Positions 1-8,583 of a stretch of DNA of 64,000 nucleotides are shown here, in pieces. The notes beneath the pieces were generated by a model. That model worked only from the letters and a program-made list of their open reading frames with translations, was not told the DNA's origin and made no database searches. Source of the DNA: Achromobacter sp. HZ34. GTDB taxonomy: Bacteria > Pseudomonadota > Gammaproteobacteria > Burkholderiales > Burkholderiaceae_B. The position numbers and the translations under genes are program-made. Position 1 is the first letter of the stretch. Each line of letters begins with the position of its first letter. Location of the stretch: contig NZ_NJIX01000005.1 in the NCBI RefSeq assembly GCF_002209485.1, forward strand, positions 516,927-580,926, in the 5' to 3' direction.

Positions 1-344
1 TGCTCGCCCGCCTGTCCGACAGCGCCCTGGCGGATCTTTATGCGGACAACTATCCGGTGGTGCCCGCACGCGCCCCGCGCGACCTCAAGGCGCTGCGAGC
101 GCGCCTGGACGAGGTGCGGCGCGACGGCTGGTCGATTGCGATGGATGAAGCGCTGCCAGGCGTCGGCTCGATCAGCTGCTCGGTGGCCGATCCGGAAAGC
201 GGTGAAACGCTGGCCTTCTGCCTGAGCTTCCCCGTGCCGCAGGACGATCCCGCGTTCGTGCAATCCCTGACCCAGCGCCTGGTCGGCCACGCACGCGCCA
301 TCGGCCGGGCCGCACGGGACGAATTCTGGACCGCGCGGCCTTGA
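1..344 (+). CDS. IclR family transcriptional regulator, C-terminal end (partial)
   Basis: Only the last 114 or so codons are present; the open frame runs in from the left edge (first full codon at base 3). The residues match the C-terminal effector-binding domain of IclR regulators: a stretch around VRRDGWSIAMDEALPGVGSI followed by a strand with SVADPE, then a terminal helix ending in RAIGRAARDEFW. Such proteins bind a small acid or sugar ligand and control an adjacent catabolic operon. The OPT operon starts 57 bp downstream on the same strand, so it is a natural target, but that link is inferred. The N-terminal helix-turn-helix lies outside the window. Confidence 0.82.
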   Translation, partial: LARLSDSALADLYADNYPVVPARAPRDLKALRARLDEVRRDGWSIAMDEALPGVGSISCSVADPESGETLAFCLSFPVPQDDPAFVQSLTQRLVGHARAIGRAARDEFWTARP

Positions 345-400
345 GGCGATTTAAGGCAATTCAAGGCATCGCGCCATAAAAACGACGTTCAAGGGAAATC

Positions 401-2074
401 ATGCAAACCTCCACTCACCCCCGCGCCCTGACCGGCAGCACCTTGGTGCTGCTGGCCTTATTAAGCGTTTTCGGCGCCATCATCGGCATACAGTTGCTGA
501 CGTCACTGGGCGTCACGCCCAACACGTCCATCATCGGCGCGCTGATCGCCATGCTGATCGCGCGCATACCGCTAGGCTTCTTGCGCCGTTTCCGCTCGGT
601 ACACGAACAGAACCTGGCGCAGTCCGCCATCTCCTCGGCCACCTTCGGCGCGGCCAACAGCCTTCTCCTGCCCATCGCGGTGCCTTTCCTGATGGGGCGC
701 AACGACCTGGTCATGCCGATGTTCATCGGCGTATCGCTGGCCATGCTGCTGGACGGCTATCTGCTCTATCGCATGTTCGACACACGCATCTTTCCTGCGT
801 CCGGCGCATGGCCTCCCGGCACGGCGGCCGCCGAAGCCATCAAGGCGGGTGACGAAGGAGGCAAGCAGGCTGGCGTGCTGGGCCTGGGTATCGGCGTGGG
901 GCTGGTCGGCACGTGGCTGGGTGTGCCGATGTCGGCGTTCGGCACGGCCTTCCTGGGCAACATCTGGGCGCTGTCCATGTTCGGCGTCGGCCTGCTGATA
1001 CGCGCCTATGCCCAACCGGTGGCCGGCGTGGACATCAACGCCATCTACCTGCCGCATGGCCTGATGATAGGCGCCGGCCTGGTGGCGCTGCTGCAAGTCA
1101 TCGGACAGATTCGCCAACGGCGCGGCGGCCGTGCCGACGCGGCCGCCGCGGCCGCACCCGCAGCGACCCCGCCCGTGTCGGGGGCCGCGGTGGCCGGCGC
1201 GCCGGCGCTGAAGTCGCAGGGCGCGGCCGGCGCCACTGATGACGCCGGCCACATTTCCTACAACCTCGGCAAGACACTGCGCCTGGGCGCGATCGCGTAT
1301 ATCGTGCTGGCCGCGTTGATCGCGCTGGGCAGCGGGCTGTACAGCGAGATGTCGCTGCCCATGCTCGTGCTATTCGTGTTCTACGCTGCCTTCGCGGCAT
1401 TCGTGCACGAGATGATCGTCGGCATCGCGGCCATGCACTCGGGTTGGTTTCCGGCCTTTGCCGTCGCCTTGATTACGCTGCTGATCGGCATGCTGCTGGG
1501 CTTTCCGCCCATCGCGCTGGTGATGCTGTGCGGCTTTTCCGCGGCTACGGGCCCGGCCTTCGCCGACATGGGATATGACCTGAAAGCGGGCTACATGCTG
1601 CGCGGCCACGGCGCGGATCCGCGTTTCGAACTGGAAGGCCGCCGCCAGCAATTGGCCGCCGGCATGCTGGCCTTCGTCATCGCCATCCCCATGGTGTATT
1701 TCTCCTTCGGCACCTACTTCGCGCAGAACCTGATCCCGCCGGTGGCCAAGGTCTATGTCGCCACCATCAAGGCCGGCATCGCGCCGGATGTCGCGGGCAA
1801 GCTGCTGATGTGGGCCATACCCGGCGCCATCATCCAGTTCGTGGGGGGGCCGCGCCGCCAACTGGGCGTGCTGCTCTCCACCGGCCTGCTGATCCTCAAC
1901 GCCAGCGCCGGCTGGGCCGTGCTGGTCGGTATCGCCTTGCGCCTGGTGATCCAGCAGCGCTGGGGCGACTCGGCTCGCAGCAAGGCCGAGGTCTTCGCGG
2001 CAGGCTGCATCGCCGGCGACGCGCTCTACAGCTTCTTCAATTCCATGGCGCGCGCCCACGTGAAAACCAAGTAG
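401..2074 (+). CDS. OPT superfamily oligopeptide transporter
   Basis: 557 residues with many hydrophobic segments from residue 12 onward, and an Ala-rich soluble linker near residues 245-285 that splits the protein into two membrane halves. Composition and motifs, such as the FGAANSLLLPIAVPFLMG segment and the C-terminal AGDALYSFFNS stretch, fit the OPT/YSL family, which imports peptides or metal chelates across the inner membrane by proton symport. The ATG at 401 follows an AAGGGA ribosome site. It is the first gene of a five-gene plus-strand run whose other members are peptidase and racemase-like, so a small peptide or modified amino acid is the likely cargo. The substrate cannot be read from the sequence. 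Confidence 0.85.
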   Translation: MQTSTHPRALTGSTLVLLALLSVFGAIIGIQLLTSLGVTPNTSIIGALIAMLIARIPLGFLRRFRSVHEQNLAQSAISSATFGAANSLLLPIAVPFLMGRNDLVMPMFIGVSLAMLLDGYLLYRMFDTRIFPASGAWPPGTAAAEAIKAGDEGGKQAGVLGLGIGVGLVGTWLGVPMSAFGTAFLGNIWALSMFGVGLLIRAYAQPVAGVDINAIYLPHGLMIGAGLVALLQVIGQIRQRRGGRADAAAAAAPAATPPVSGAAVAGAPALKSQGAAGATDDAGHISYNLGKTLRLGAIAYIVLAALIALGSGLYSEMSLPMLVLFVFYAAFAAFVHEMIVGIAAMHSGWFPAFAVALITLLIGMLLGFPPIALVMLCGFSAATGPAFADMGYDLKAGYMLRGHGADPRFELEGRRQQLAAGMLAFVIAIPMVYFSFGTYFAQNLIPPVAKVYVATIKAGIAPDVAGKLLMWAIPGAIIQFVGGPRRQLGVLLSTGLLILNASAGWAVLVGIALRLVIQQRWGDSARSKAEVFAAGCIAGDALYSFFNSMARAHVKTK

Positions 2075-2128
2075 GCGACGCACACGCCCGTCTTGGCCCT
2101 GCCGCGCCTCCCAACACAAGGAACCCTC

Positions 2129-3061
2129 ATGAGCCTTACCCAGACCCTCAAAGCCTACGAAGCCCTCGACAGCGCGCACTGCAACGGCCAGACGGTCGTC
2201 GACCTGCTCGCGCCCTACGCCCAATACGCCAAGGTCACGGTGAAGACCATCACAGGTCCCAAGGGCAAGACCGACCTCGTCCGCGTGGAAATAGCAGGCA
2301 CCGAAGGCAAGCATGCCGGCGGCGGCGCCCCCACGCTGGGCATCGTGGGCCGCCTGGGCGGCGTGGGCGCACGGCCCAGCCGCATCGGCCTGGTGTCGGA
2401 TGGAGACGGCGCGGTGGCGGCGGTGGCCGCTGCGCTGAAGCTGGCCCACATGCGCCAGCAAGGCGACCCGCTGCCTGGCGATGTGGTGCTCAGCACGCAC
2501 ATCTGCCCCGATGCGCCGACCCGTCCGCATGAACCGGTCGACTTCATGGACTCGCCCATGGACACCGAGACCTTGAACGAGAACGAGATCACGCCGGACA
2601 TGGACGCCGTGCTGTCCATCGACACCACCAAGGGCAATCGCATTCTCAATCACAAGGGCTATGCCATTTCGCCCACCGTGAAGGAAGGCTACATCCTGCG
2701 CGTTTCCGAAGACCTGGTGCGCATCATGGAAATGACCAGCGGCCGGCCGGCCGTGACGTTCCCTATCACCACGCAAGACATCACGCCCTACGGCAATGGC
2801 GTCTACCACCTGAACAGCATCCTGCAGCCCTCCACTGCCACCACCGTACCGACGGTGGGCGTGGCCATCTGCGCGCAAAGCGTGGTGCCAGGCTGCGGCA
2901 CGGGCGCCAGCGACGAATACGACATCGCGTCAACGGTGCGCTTCGCCGTCGAAGTCGCCAAGGAATTCACGCGCGGCACCTGCCATTTCCATGATGAAGC
3001 CGAGTACCAGCAATTGCTGAAGCTGTACGGTTCGCTGGCCCATCTGCAAAAGCGCGCCTGA
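2129..3061 (+). CDS. DUF1177 family protein
   Basis: 310 residues. The start at 2129 is chosen because AAGGA lies just upstream and the protein then begins MSLTQTLKAYEALDS as in DUF1177 proteins. The sequence holds metal- and ligand-like motifs (STHICPDAPTRPHEPVDFMDSP cut short here, SIDTTKGNRILNHKG, and a C-terminal CHFHDEAEYQQL). The family has no firmly established function; it recurs beside OPT transporters and AroM, which suggests an enzyme acting on the imported compound. The His, Asp and Cys residues could form a hydrolase site, but this is a guess. It sits 54 bp after the transporter and 23 bp before AroM, so co-transcription is likely. Confidence 0.8.
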   Translation: MSLTQTLKAYEALDSAHCNGQTVVDLLAPYAQYAKVTVKTITGPKGKTDLVRVEIAGTEGKHAGGGAPTLGIVGRLGGVGARPSRIGLVSDGDGAVAAVAAALKLAHMRQQGDPLPGDVVLSTHICPDAPTRPHEPVDFMDSPMDTETLNENEITPDMDAVLSIDTTKGNRILNHKGYAISPTVKEGYILRVSEDLVRIMEMTSGRPAVTFPITTQDITPYGNGVYHLNSILQPSTATTVPTVGVAICAQSVVPGCGTGASDEYDIASTVRFAVEVAKEFTRGTCHFHDEAEYQQLLKLYGSLAHLQKRA

Positions 3062-3084
3062 ACCGGCCGCTGCGAGGAAACGAG

Positions 3085-3792
3085 ATGACCGACCATGCCC
3101 ACACGACGTCCGGCCGCAAGCGCCTGGGCACCCTGACCATCGGCCAGGCACCGCGTGCCGATATCACGCCCATCCTGCGTGCAGCCTTGCCCGAAGGCGT
3201 GGAATGCGTCCACCTGGGCGTACTCGACGGCCTGTCGCGCGAGGAAATCGCCGCGCGCTACGCGCCACGCGAAGGCGAACCCTTGCTGGTGACCCGCCTG
3301 CTCGATGGCAGCTCGGTCACGCTGGACAAGGCCGCCGTGCGCCGCGACCTGGACGGCAAACTGGCCGAACTGCAAGCCAGCGGCTGCCAGGTCGTCCTGA
3401 TTCTATGCACAGGCGAATTCCATGGCCTGGATCTGGACCCCGCCTGGCTGGTCGAACCCGACCGCATCGTGCCGCCGGCCGCCGCCGCCATCGCCGGCGA
3501 CCGGCAGGTCGGCATCGTCGTGCCGCTGCCGCAGCAGGCGGCCAGCGAGGCCGGCAAGTTTGCCGCACTGGCCAAGCCGCCGATCTGCGAAGCCGCTTCG
3601 CCGTATTCCGACAACGTGCAGCAGCTCGAACGCGCCGCCGTGGCGCTGCGCGATCGCGGCGCGCAAGTGCTGCTGCTGGACTGCATGGGCTTTACCGAAG
3701 CGCATCGCCACGCAGCGTCGCGCGCCAGCGGCCTGCCGGTTATCCTGTCGAACGCGCTCATCGCCAAGCTCACCGCCGAACTGCTCGCCTGA
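3085..3792 (+). CDS. AroM family protein
   Basis: 235 residues starting at an ATG preceded by GAGGAAACGAG. The N-terminal LGTLTIGQAPRADITPIL is the AroM signature, and the rest follows the Asp/Glu-racemase-like fold, with LILCTGEF near the middle and LLLDCMGFTEAHR near the C-terminus, each offering a Cys in the position of the two racemase catalytic cysteines. AroM was named from its place near aroL in enteric bacteria and has no proven biochemical role. Here it lies between DUF1177 and dipeptidase E, and a second racemase-fold protein ends the operon, so an isomerisation or C-N lyase step on an amino-acid-like compound is plausible. Confidence 0.83.
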   Translation: MTDHAHTTSGRKRLGTLTIGQAPRADITPILRAALPEGVECVHLGVLDGLSREEIAARYAPREGEPLLVTRLLDGSSVTLDKAAVRRDLDGKLAELQASGCQVVLILCTGEFHGLDLDPAWLVEPDRIVPPAAAAIAGDRQVGIVVPLPQQAASEAGKFAALAKPPICEAASPYSDNVQQLERAAVALRDRGAQVLLLDCMGFTEAHRHAASRASGLPVILSNALIAKLTAELLA

Positions 3793-3808
3793 ATGGCCTG
3801 GATGTACC

Positions 3809-4498
3809 ATGAATCTTCTTCTACTCAGCAACTCACGCTCGCCTGACGGCAGTTACCTCACCCACGCGACCGATCTGGTGCGCGAACTGGCCGGTACGCG
3901 CACCAAGGCGCTGTTCCTGCCGTTCGCCGGCGTCACCACTACGTTCGATGAATACACCGACAAGGTGCAGCAGGCGCTGGCGCCGGCCGGCCTTGTGCTG
4001 ACTGGCGCACACACGGTCAAGGCGACCGACATCGGACGGTTCGAACTCGTCATCGTGGGCGGCGGCAATACCTTCCAACTGCTGCGCGAGTCGCGCCAGC
4101 GCGGCTGGCTGCGCGCCATCCGTAACGCGGTCGCCGCGGGCACGCCCTACATGGGCTGGAGCGCGGGTGCCAACCTTGCCTGCCCGACGATCTGCACCAC
4201 CAACGACATGCCCATCACCGATCCCGGCGGCTTCGAAGCCCTGGGCTTGATCGACCTGCAACTCAATCCGCACTACAACAATGCCTTGCCGCCAGGGCAT
4301 CAAGGCGAAACGCGCGACCAGCGCATCGCGGAATTCCTGGTTGCCAATCCGGACACCACGGTCTTCGGCCTGCCCGAAGGCGACTGGCTGCGCGTACGCG
4401 GCCAGCAGATACGCTTCGAAGGCCCCTTCCCCGGCCGCCTGTTCACGGCCGGCCAGCCTTCGACCGACATCGCCGCGCCCGCCACGCTGGCTGGATAA
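3809..4498 (+). CDS. pepE: Dipeptidase E (peptidase S51), alpha-aspartyl dipeptidase
   Basis: 229 residues. It has the S51 serine nucleophile in GWSAGAN (Ser118), Asp133 in TTNDMPI and His155 in NPHY, each exactly two positions earlier than Ser120, Asp135 and His157 of Salmonella PepE, so the catalytic triad is complete. PepE cleaves dipeptides with N-terminal aspartate (Asp-X) in the cytoplasm. The start at 3809 lies 17 bp after the AroM stop and gives the standard N-terminus MNLLLLSNS. Next to an OPT importer it argues that the imported compound is a peptide or is attached to aspartate. The upstream extension of the same frame overlaps AroM and is not real. Confidence 0.88.
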   Translation: MNLLLLSNSRSPDGSYLTHATDLVRELAGTRTKALFLPFAGVTTTFDEYTDKVQQALAPAGLVLTGAHTVKATDIGRFELVIVGGGNTFQLLRESRQRGWLRAIRNAVAAGTPYMGWSAGANLACPTICTTNDMPITDPGGFEALGLIDLQLNPHYNNALPPGHQGETRDQRIAEFLVANPDTTVFGLPEGDWLRVRGQQIRFEGPFPGRLFTAGQPSTDIAAPATLAG

Positions 4499-4508
4499 AG
4501 GAAACACC

Positions 4509-5141
4509 ATGCCACTGGGCATCATCCGGGTACTGACCACGAGCGACCAGTCGGTATTGCTGGAACACGGACGGATCCTGGAAGCGGAATTCGGCCTGAA
4601 GTCCGTCACGCGATGCATCGAAGACCAGCCGGACGGCATCTACGACCTGGCAAGCGAAACATTGGCCGTGCCCAAGATCGTCCGCCTGGGCCAGCGCCTG
4701 CAGGATGAGGGATGCACGGCGCTGTTCCTGAGCTGTGCGGCCGATCCTGGCCTGGCGCAACTGCGTGCCGCCGTGACCGTACCCGTGGTCTCGGCCGGGA
4801 GCGCCGCCGCGCGCGTGGCCGCGTACCTGAACCTGCCCGCCGCGGTCATAGGGATAGGCGATGCGGCCCCGGCGCCCTTTCGCCGGTTGCTGGGCGAGGA
4901 CGTGACGTATGCCCGTCCCGATGGCGTTACCAAGACCGTGGACCTGCTGACACCCGCAGGCCGCGCCGCCGCGCTGGATTGTGCGCGCCGCCTGCATGAC
5001 GCCGGCGCCAAGGTCATCGTGTTCTCGTGCACGGGGCTTACCACCATCGGCCTCGCGCCCCGCATCCGCGCCGAGATCGGCTGCGCCGCCGTCGATGCGG
5101 TCACCGCCGCAGGCATGTTCGCGGCGGAATGGACGGGGTGA
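4509..5141 (+). CDS. Aspartate/glutamate/hydantoin racemase family protein
   Basis: 210 residues beginning MPLGIIRVLTT at an ATG 10 bp after the pepE stop, with AAGGAAAC upstream. Two cysteines sit where the fold needs them, in FLSCAADPG and VFSCTGLT, roughly 110 residues apart, which is the pattern of cofactor-independent two-base racemases. It probably inverts an alpha-carbon of an amino acid or hydantoin released by the upstream enzymes. It closes the operon: no further plus-strand gene follows before the minus-strand gene at 5237. The exact substrate is unknown. Malate isomerase or decarboxylase relatives share the fold and cannot be excluded. Confidence 0.8.
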   Translation: MPLGIIRVLTTSDQSVLLEHGRILEAEFGLKSVTRCIEDQPDGIYDLASETLAVPKIVRLGQRLQDEGCTALFLSCAADPGLAQLRAAVTVPVVSAGSAAARVAAYLNLPAAVIGIGDAAPAPFRRLLGEDVTYARPDGVTKTVDLLTPAGRAAALDCARRLHDAGAKVIVFSCTGLTTIGLAPRIRAEIGCAAVDAVTAAGMFAAEWTG

Positions 5142-5236
5142 TGTGTAGCGGGGTGATGTGCGGCAGGGCAAGGTATCCCTGCTGGCTCGATGGCCGAGGC
5201 TGACACCGGTACGAACCGATCACACGCGGGCGTCGG

Positions 5237-5593
5237 TCACGCCCCTTCCCACAAAGCCGCGGTCACGCCCACCAGCAGGACCAGCGCCGACGCAATAAAC
5301 CACCGTACGGTTTTCCGGTATTCATCCTCGGCTTCGTCCTCCAGGCGCAGGGCCCGGTAGAGCGTGAGGATCTGCAGCAGGGTGCCAAGAAACAAAGCCG
5401 CCCCCGGCAGCACCGACAGCGCACTCCATTCGCCCGGCGCGTCCAGGCCCCAGTAACGCAGGAAACCCAGCGAAAAGCCCAGCAACACCGTGATGGCCGT
5501 GATCAGTCCGGCCCGATAACCCTGGGGCAATTCCCGCGGCCTGGGGCTGTGTGCGGGCACTGATGCGTCGCGAGGCGTTTCCGGTGTCGTCAT
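5237..5593 (-). CDS. Small membrane protein, unknown function
   Basis: 118 residues from the ATG at 5593; a GTG at 5608 would add five residues. A polar Pro-rich N-terminus of about 30 residues is followed by three hydrophobic stretches (TAITVLLGFSLGFLRYW, LPGAALFLGTLLQILTLY and FIASALVLLVGVTAALW) with an acidic loop, LEDEAEDEYRK, between the second and third. No named family was recognised. It lies alone between the racemase operon and a degraded stretch, with no obvious operon partner. The reading frame has strong GC3 bias and clear membrane topology, which supports it as a genuine gene. Confidence 0.6.
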   Translation of the reverse strand: MTTPETPRDASVPAHSPRPRELPQGYRAGLITAITVLLGFSLGFLRYWGLDAPGEWSALSVLPGAALFLGTLLQILTLYRALRLEDEAEDEYRKTVRWFIASALVLLVGVTAALWEGA

Positions 5594-5611
5594 CGAAATG
5601 GTCCGCACTGA

Positions 5612-6090
5612 TTACGCTAAGGGCCGCCCGCTACCGGTTTTTGTGAATCCAAGCGGAAGCGAAGACGGAAAGCCTGCCGGCAACCAGCGGCCGGGTGAAT
5701 CGATTATGGCCGATAGCGCGACGCGGTGACAGATTGGCCAAATGGATGGGCAGACAAGAGGTTCACCGGGTTCAAGCTGCTGCTTTTGGCAGCGGAAAGG
5801 GATACGGCGCCACGTACACAAACACTCATCTTGCCGCAGGACGGGGTCCAATAACGGAAGCCAGGGTGCGCCGAGTGACGGTTTTGGGCGCAGCGCCTCG
5901 CTTCAGGGTCCAGCATTCTTGTTGCGGCAGCGCGTAGTACGTTTCCTTCCAAGGTGCGGCACCCATGCGGCCGAGCAGATCCACCATGAGCGATTCGTTG
6001 AGCCGATCTGCCTTTTTTCGAGCGCTATAGCGTTCGACGTCCTCTTCAGGCAAAGGAGTGCCTCTGTGTCAAACCATCACGGACCAGCGA
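5612..6090. other. Gap without a convincing intact gene
   Basis: This stretch has weaker codon bias than its neighbours and several short competing frames. The best is a minus-strand frame at 5826-6053 (75 codons, TTG start, ending VIGPRPAAR), which I could not assign to a family. It runs into the membrane-protein fragment at 6091-6267, so the whole 5.6-6.3 kb interval looks like decayed DNA. Confidence 0.4.
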
Positions 6091-6267
6091 CGCTGCGGCG
6101 ACGCGTTTTCGATGTCCATGAACCTCGGTTGTTTAATCAGCACGGGCATTCTCGCGGTCATCTTCCCGGTAGCAGTGACCGCGCAGGTCAGGGCCCATCG
6201 CTTCCACCCGTTTCTATATTGGTTCACGATCATCGCCACCACACCGGTCGGCACCACGCTCGCGGAC
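6091..6267 (+). pseudogene. Fragment of a COG4705/DUF347-type membrane-anchored protein
   Basis: The plus frame reads GDAFSMSMNLGCLISTG, then a membrane stretch, then HRFHPFLYWFTIIATTPVGT and TLAD. This is the first repeat of COG4705-type membrane proteins (PF03988 repeats), in which the same pattern GDA-SMSMNLGY... and ATTTVGTTLADFADRS occurs. Family members are about 250 residues with several such repeats. Here similarity starts abruptly after an unrelated lead-in and is lost at TLADNHGG, so only about 60 codons remain. The coding sequence has no proper start nearby. Recognition is from memory of the family pattern. Confidence 0.6.
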
Positions 6268-6286
6268 AATCACGGTGGCGCGGATC

Positions 6287-7197
6287 CTAGCCGCGGTCGA
6301 CGTACCCCGGGCTGCCCGGAACCACCCCGTCGGGCAGCGACTCGATGAAGCGGCATATTTCACCACCGCGCGCCAGCCAGACGTGATCGCGGTGCCGCAA
6401 GATGTGCTCGATGACGTGGCGGAACTGACGCAAGCGGTGCGGTTGTCCGAGGATGAAGCTGTGCAGGACTATGCTCATGACCAGTGGCCGGCGCTGCGAT
6501 TCTTCGAGCATTTCGTCGAACTGGTCGATCAGGTTTTCGCAATACAGCTGCGAGGGCGTGCGGCGCGTCACGCTTCCAGCGAATCGTTCAGGTCGTGCGA
6601 ATACGGTATCGCCAGGATGCGGCCGTGCTTCGTTTCGAACCACACCGGCTGGTCGTCCAACGGCCAGTCCATCATGTAGCGGTAGCCGGCCTCCTTGAGC
6701 AGATCCAGTGAATCATGAGTCTGCGAAATATACGGCGCCAGCCAGCCCATGGGCTTGGCACCCTCGTGCCGTTCGATGGCGGCGGTGGCCTCCTGGATGG
6801 CGGCGCGTTCCTGCTCCAGGGTCATGTCGCCCTGGCGCTCGCCATTGGTGCGTCCGTGGCCGACGATCTCGTCGCCACGCGCGCTGAAGGCGGCGACCAT
6901 CTGCGGGCAGTAGTCGTACAGCTCGGTGTTGATCAGCAGTTCCAACGGCAGCGCATAGTTGTCGGCGAACTCCAGCAGGCGCCAGGCGCCGACGCGGTTG
7001 CCGTAGTCGCGCCACGCGAAGCTGCGTGTATTGGGCTGCGCCTGCGGTGCACCGTAGTCATTGCCCAGTCCCTCGCCGAACGCAAAGTGTTCCACGTTCA
7101 ATGACAGATGCACGGCGAGCCGCCTGCCGTCAGGGAAGCTGTAGTCGGGTCGTTTCGAAATCGCGGAGTAGCCATAACGGCCGTGGGTTCTCAGCAT
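6287..7197 (-). pseudogene. Polysaccharide deacetylase family protein, interrupted by a frameshift
   Basis: The 5' part (7197 to about 6570) encodes an NodB-like polysaccharide deacetylase of the cytoplasmic allantoinase-like type, with VHLSLNVEHFAFGEG, GHGRTNGERQGDM and a helix matching WLAPYISQTHDSLDLLKEAG. It stops after NDSLEA. The remaining C-terminal domain continues in another frame as VTRRTPSQLYCENLIDQFDE and on to MSIVLHSFILGQPHRLRQ, ending at 6287. Adding one G near 6570 (GCGTGA to GCGGTGA) restores one frame of about 304 codons, the usual family length. It is the last gene of the LysR-Bug-PrpD-deacetylase run and starts 24 bp after the PrpD stop. It is either a true inactivation or a base missing in the assembly. 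Confidence 0.8.
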
Positions 7198-7221
7198 GGC
7201 GGGTTCCGTTGCATGGATCGA

Positions 7222-8580
7222 TTACAGGGTGTAGCCCTTCGAAAATTCACGCATGTCACTGATGGCTTCGATTCGCATGCACGCATCGAAGAGGCGACTC
7301 GTTACGGACTCGCCCCAGATGGGGTTGCCCAGGGACATGAATTTTTCCTGCAGCTCCTGCTGGGTGTGCGGGCGCGAGTGCTCGCCCTTGGTCATTTCGC
7401 AATGGCCGACCAGCGGCGGCCTGCCGTCCTTGAATCGGATGGTCACGTCGCAACGCTGCAGGCCCGGATATACAGCGGTATAGGCGGCATCTTCTTCCAC
7501 GTAGACCCGCTGCACCAGTGCCTGCACATCGGTGTTGGCGACCGCGGCATCCTCGAAGGGAAGCAGGCCGGAATGGCCGTGGTGCAGGATGGTGGCCAGC
7601 GCGAACGGAATCGAAAAGCGTCCGCCGAAACTCGTGGTGATGGCTTTGCCGTTCAGCATGGCGGCCAGCCGATAGCCCTTGACGTCGATCCGTTCCACGG
7701 ACCCGGCGTCGAGGCGGCCGCCCACTTGCGCCAGCGCATCCTCCAGCGCATCGATGGCGGTGTGCACATAGCGGCCGGTGGGGTGGAGCTTGAAGTAGCC
7801 CATGGTGATCAGCCATTCCTGGCCCAGGGCATGCATGACGCTCGCGGCGTCGTAGCTGTCGGATACGACGCCTTTGCCATAGACCGACTCCACGCCATCG
7901 CGCTCGCCCTTGAAGCCGGCCTGCGCCATCCGCGCCGCGATCTGGCCCATATACGCCGAGTGGCCGGTGTAGATGTTGCGTACGGTCGAGCCTTCCAGCA
8001 GCGTATTGCGGCTCGTCGACATACCCATGGTAGCGGACATGCTGATCAGGTCGCGCATTCGCGTCGCATCCAGCCCGCGCAGTTTGCCCACCGCGATGGC
8101 GGCGCCAATCACGCCATAAGTGCCATGCGGATGGATGCTCAGGCGCATATTGCCCGCGCGATTGATACGCGACGACACTTCGTAGCCCAGGATGGTGGCA
8201 AGCAGCAGATCGGCACCCGATGCACCGGTCTCCTGCGCCACGGCCAGCGCGGCCGGCACCACCTGGATGCCGGGATGTCCCTTGGCGAACTGGTTGCCCT
8301 CGTCCAGTTCCAGCCAGCAGCCCGCGCTGCCATTGAGCAGGCCGGCGTCCAGCGGCGCCGCACGCTGCCCCGTTCCAAGTACCCACGCATGACCGGCGGC
8401 GGCCTGTGCAAGATGGTTGCTGGCGAATGTTTTCATCTCGGGCACTTGCATGCCCGCGGCGACTACCGGTATGGAATCGGCGATGACCCAGCGGCCGTGC
8501 CGCAGCGTGGCTTCATCCAGATCCGTCAACCGTGCATCGCAGATGAACCGCGCCAGCGTGTCCAGGTAATGCTGTTCCAT
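7222..8580 (-). CDS. MmgE/PrpD family protein
   Basis: 452 residues, the normal length for the family (2-methylcitrate dehydratase PrpD, cis-aconitate decarboxylase, MmgE). Recognisable features are LNGSAGCWLELDEGN near residues 83-97, the SIHPHGTYGVIGAAIAVGKL helix after it, and the HPTGRYVHTAIDAL stretch near residue 264. These enzymes dehydrate or decarboxylate tricarboxylic acids without an iron-sulfur cluster. The gene starts 3 bp after the Bug receptor stop, so they are co-transcribed; the receptor would bind the acid and this enzyme would process it. No prpB or prpC is nearby, so a methylcitrate role is less likely than another acid. Confidence 0.88.
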   Translation of the reverse strand: MEQHYLDTLARFICDARLTDLDEATLRHGRWVIADSIPVVAAGMQVPEMKTFASNHLAQAAAGHAWVLGTGQRAAPLDAGLLNGSAGCWLELDEGNQFAKGHPGIQVVPAALAVAQETGASGADLLLATILGYEVSSRINRAGNMRLSIHPHGTYGVIGAAIAVGKLRGLDATRMRDLISMSATMGMSTSRNTLLEGSTVRNIYTGHSAYMGQIAARMAQAGFKGERDGVESVYGKGVVSDSYDAASVMHALGQEWLITMGYFKLHPTGRYVHTAIDALEDALAQVGGRLDAGSVERIDVKGYRLAAMLNGKAITTSFGGRFSIPFALATILHHGHSGLLPFEDAAVANTDVQALVQRVYVEEDAAYTAVYPGLQRCDVTIRFKDGRPPLVGHCEMTKGEHSRPHTQQELQEKFMSLGNPIWGESVTSRLFDACMRIEAISDMREFSKGYTL

Positions 8581-8583
8581 GCC

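Noticed and set aside
5826..6053. Minus-strand frame of 75 codons
   Set aside because: TTG start, no recognised family, and located in a decayed stretch; listed only as part of the gap.
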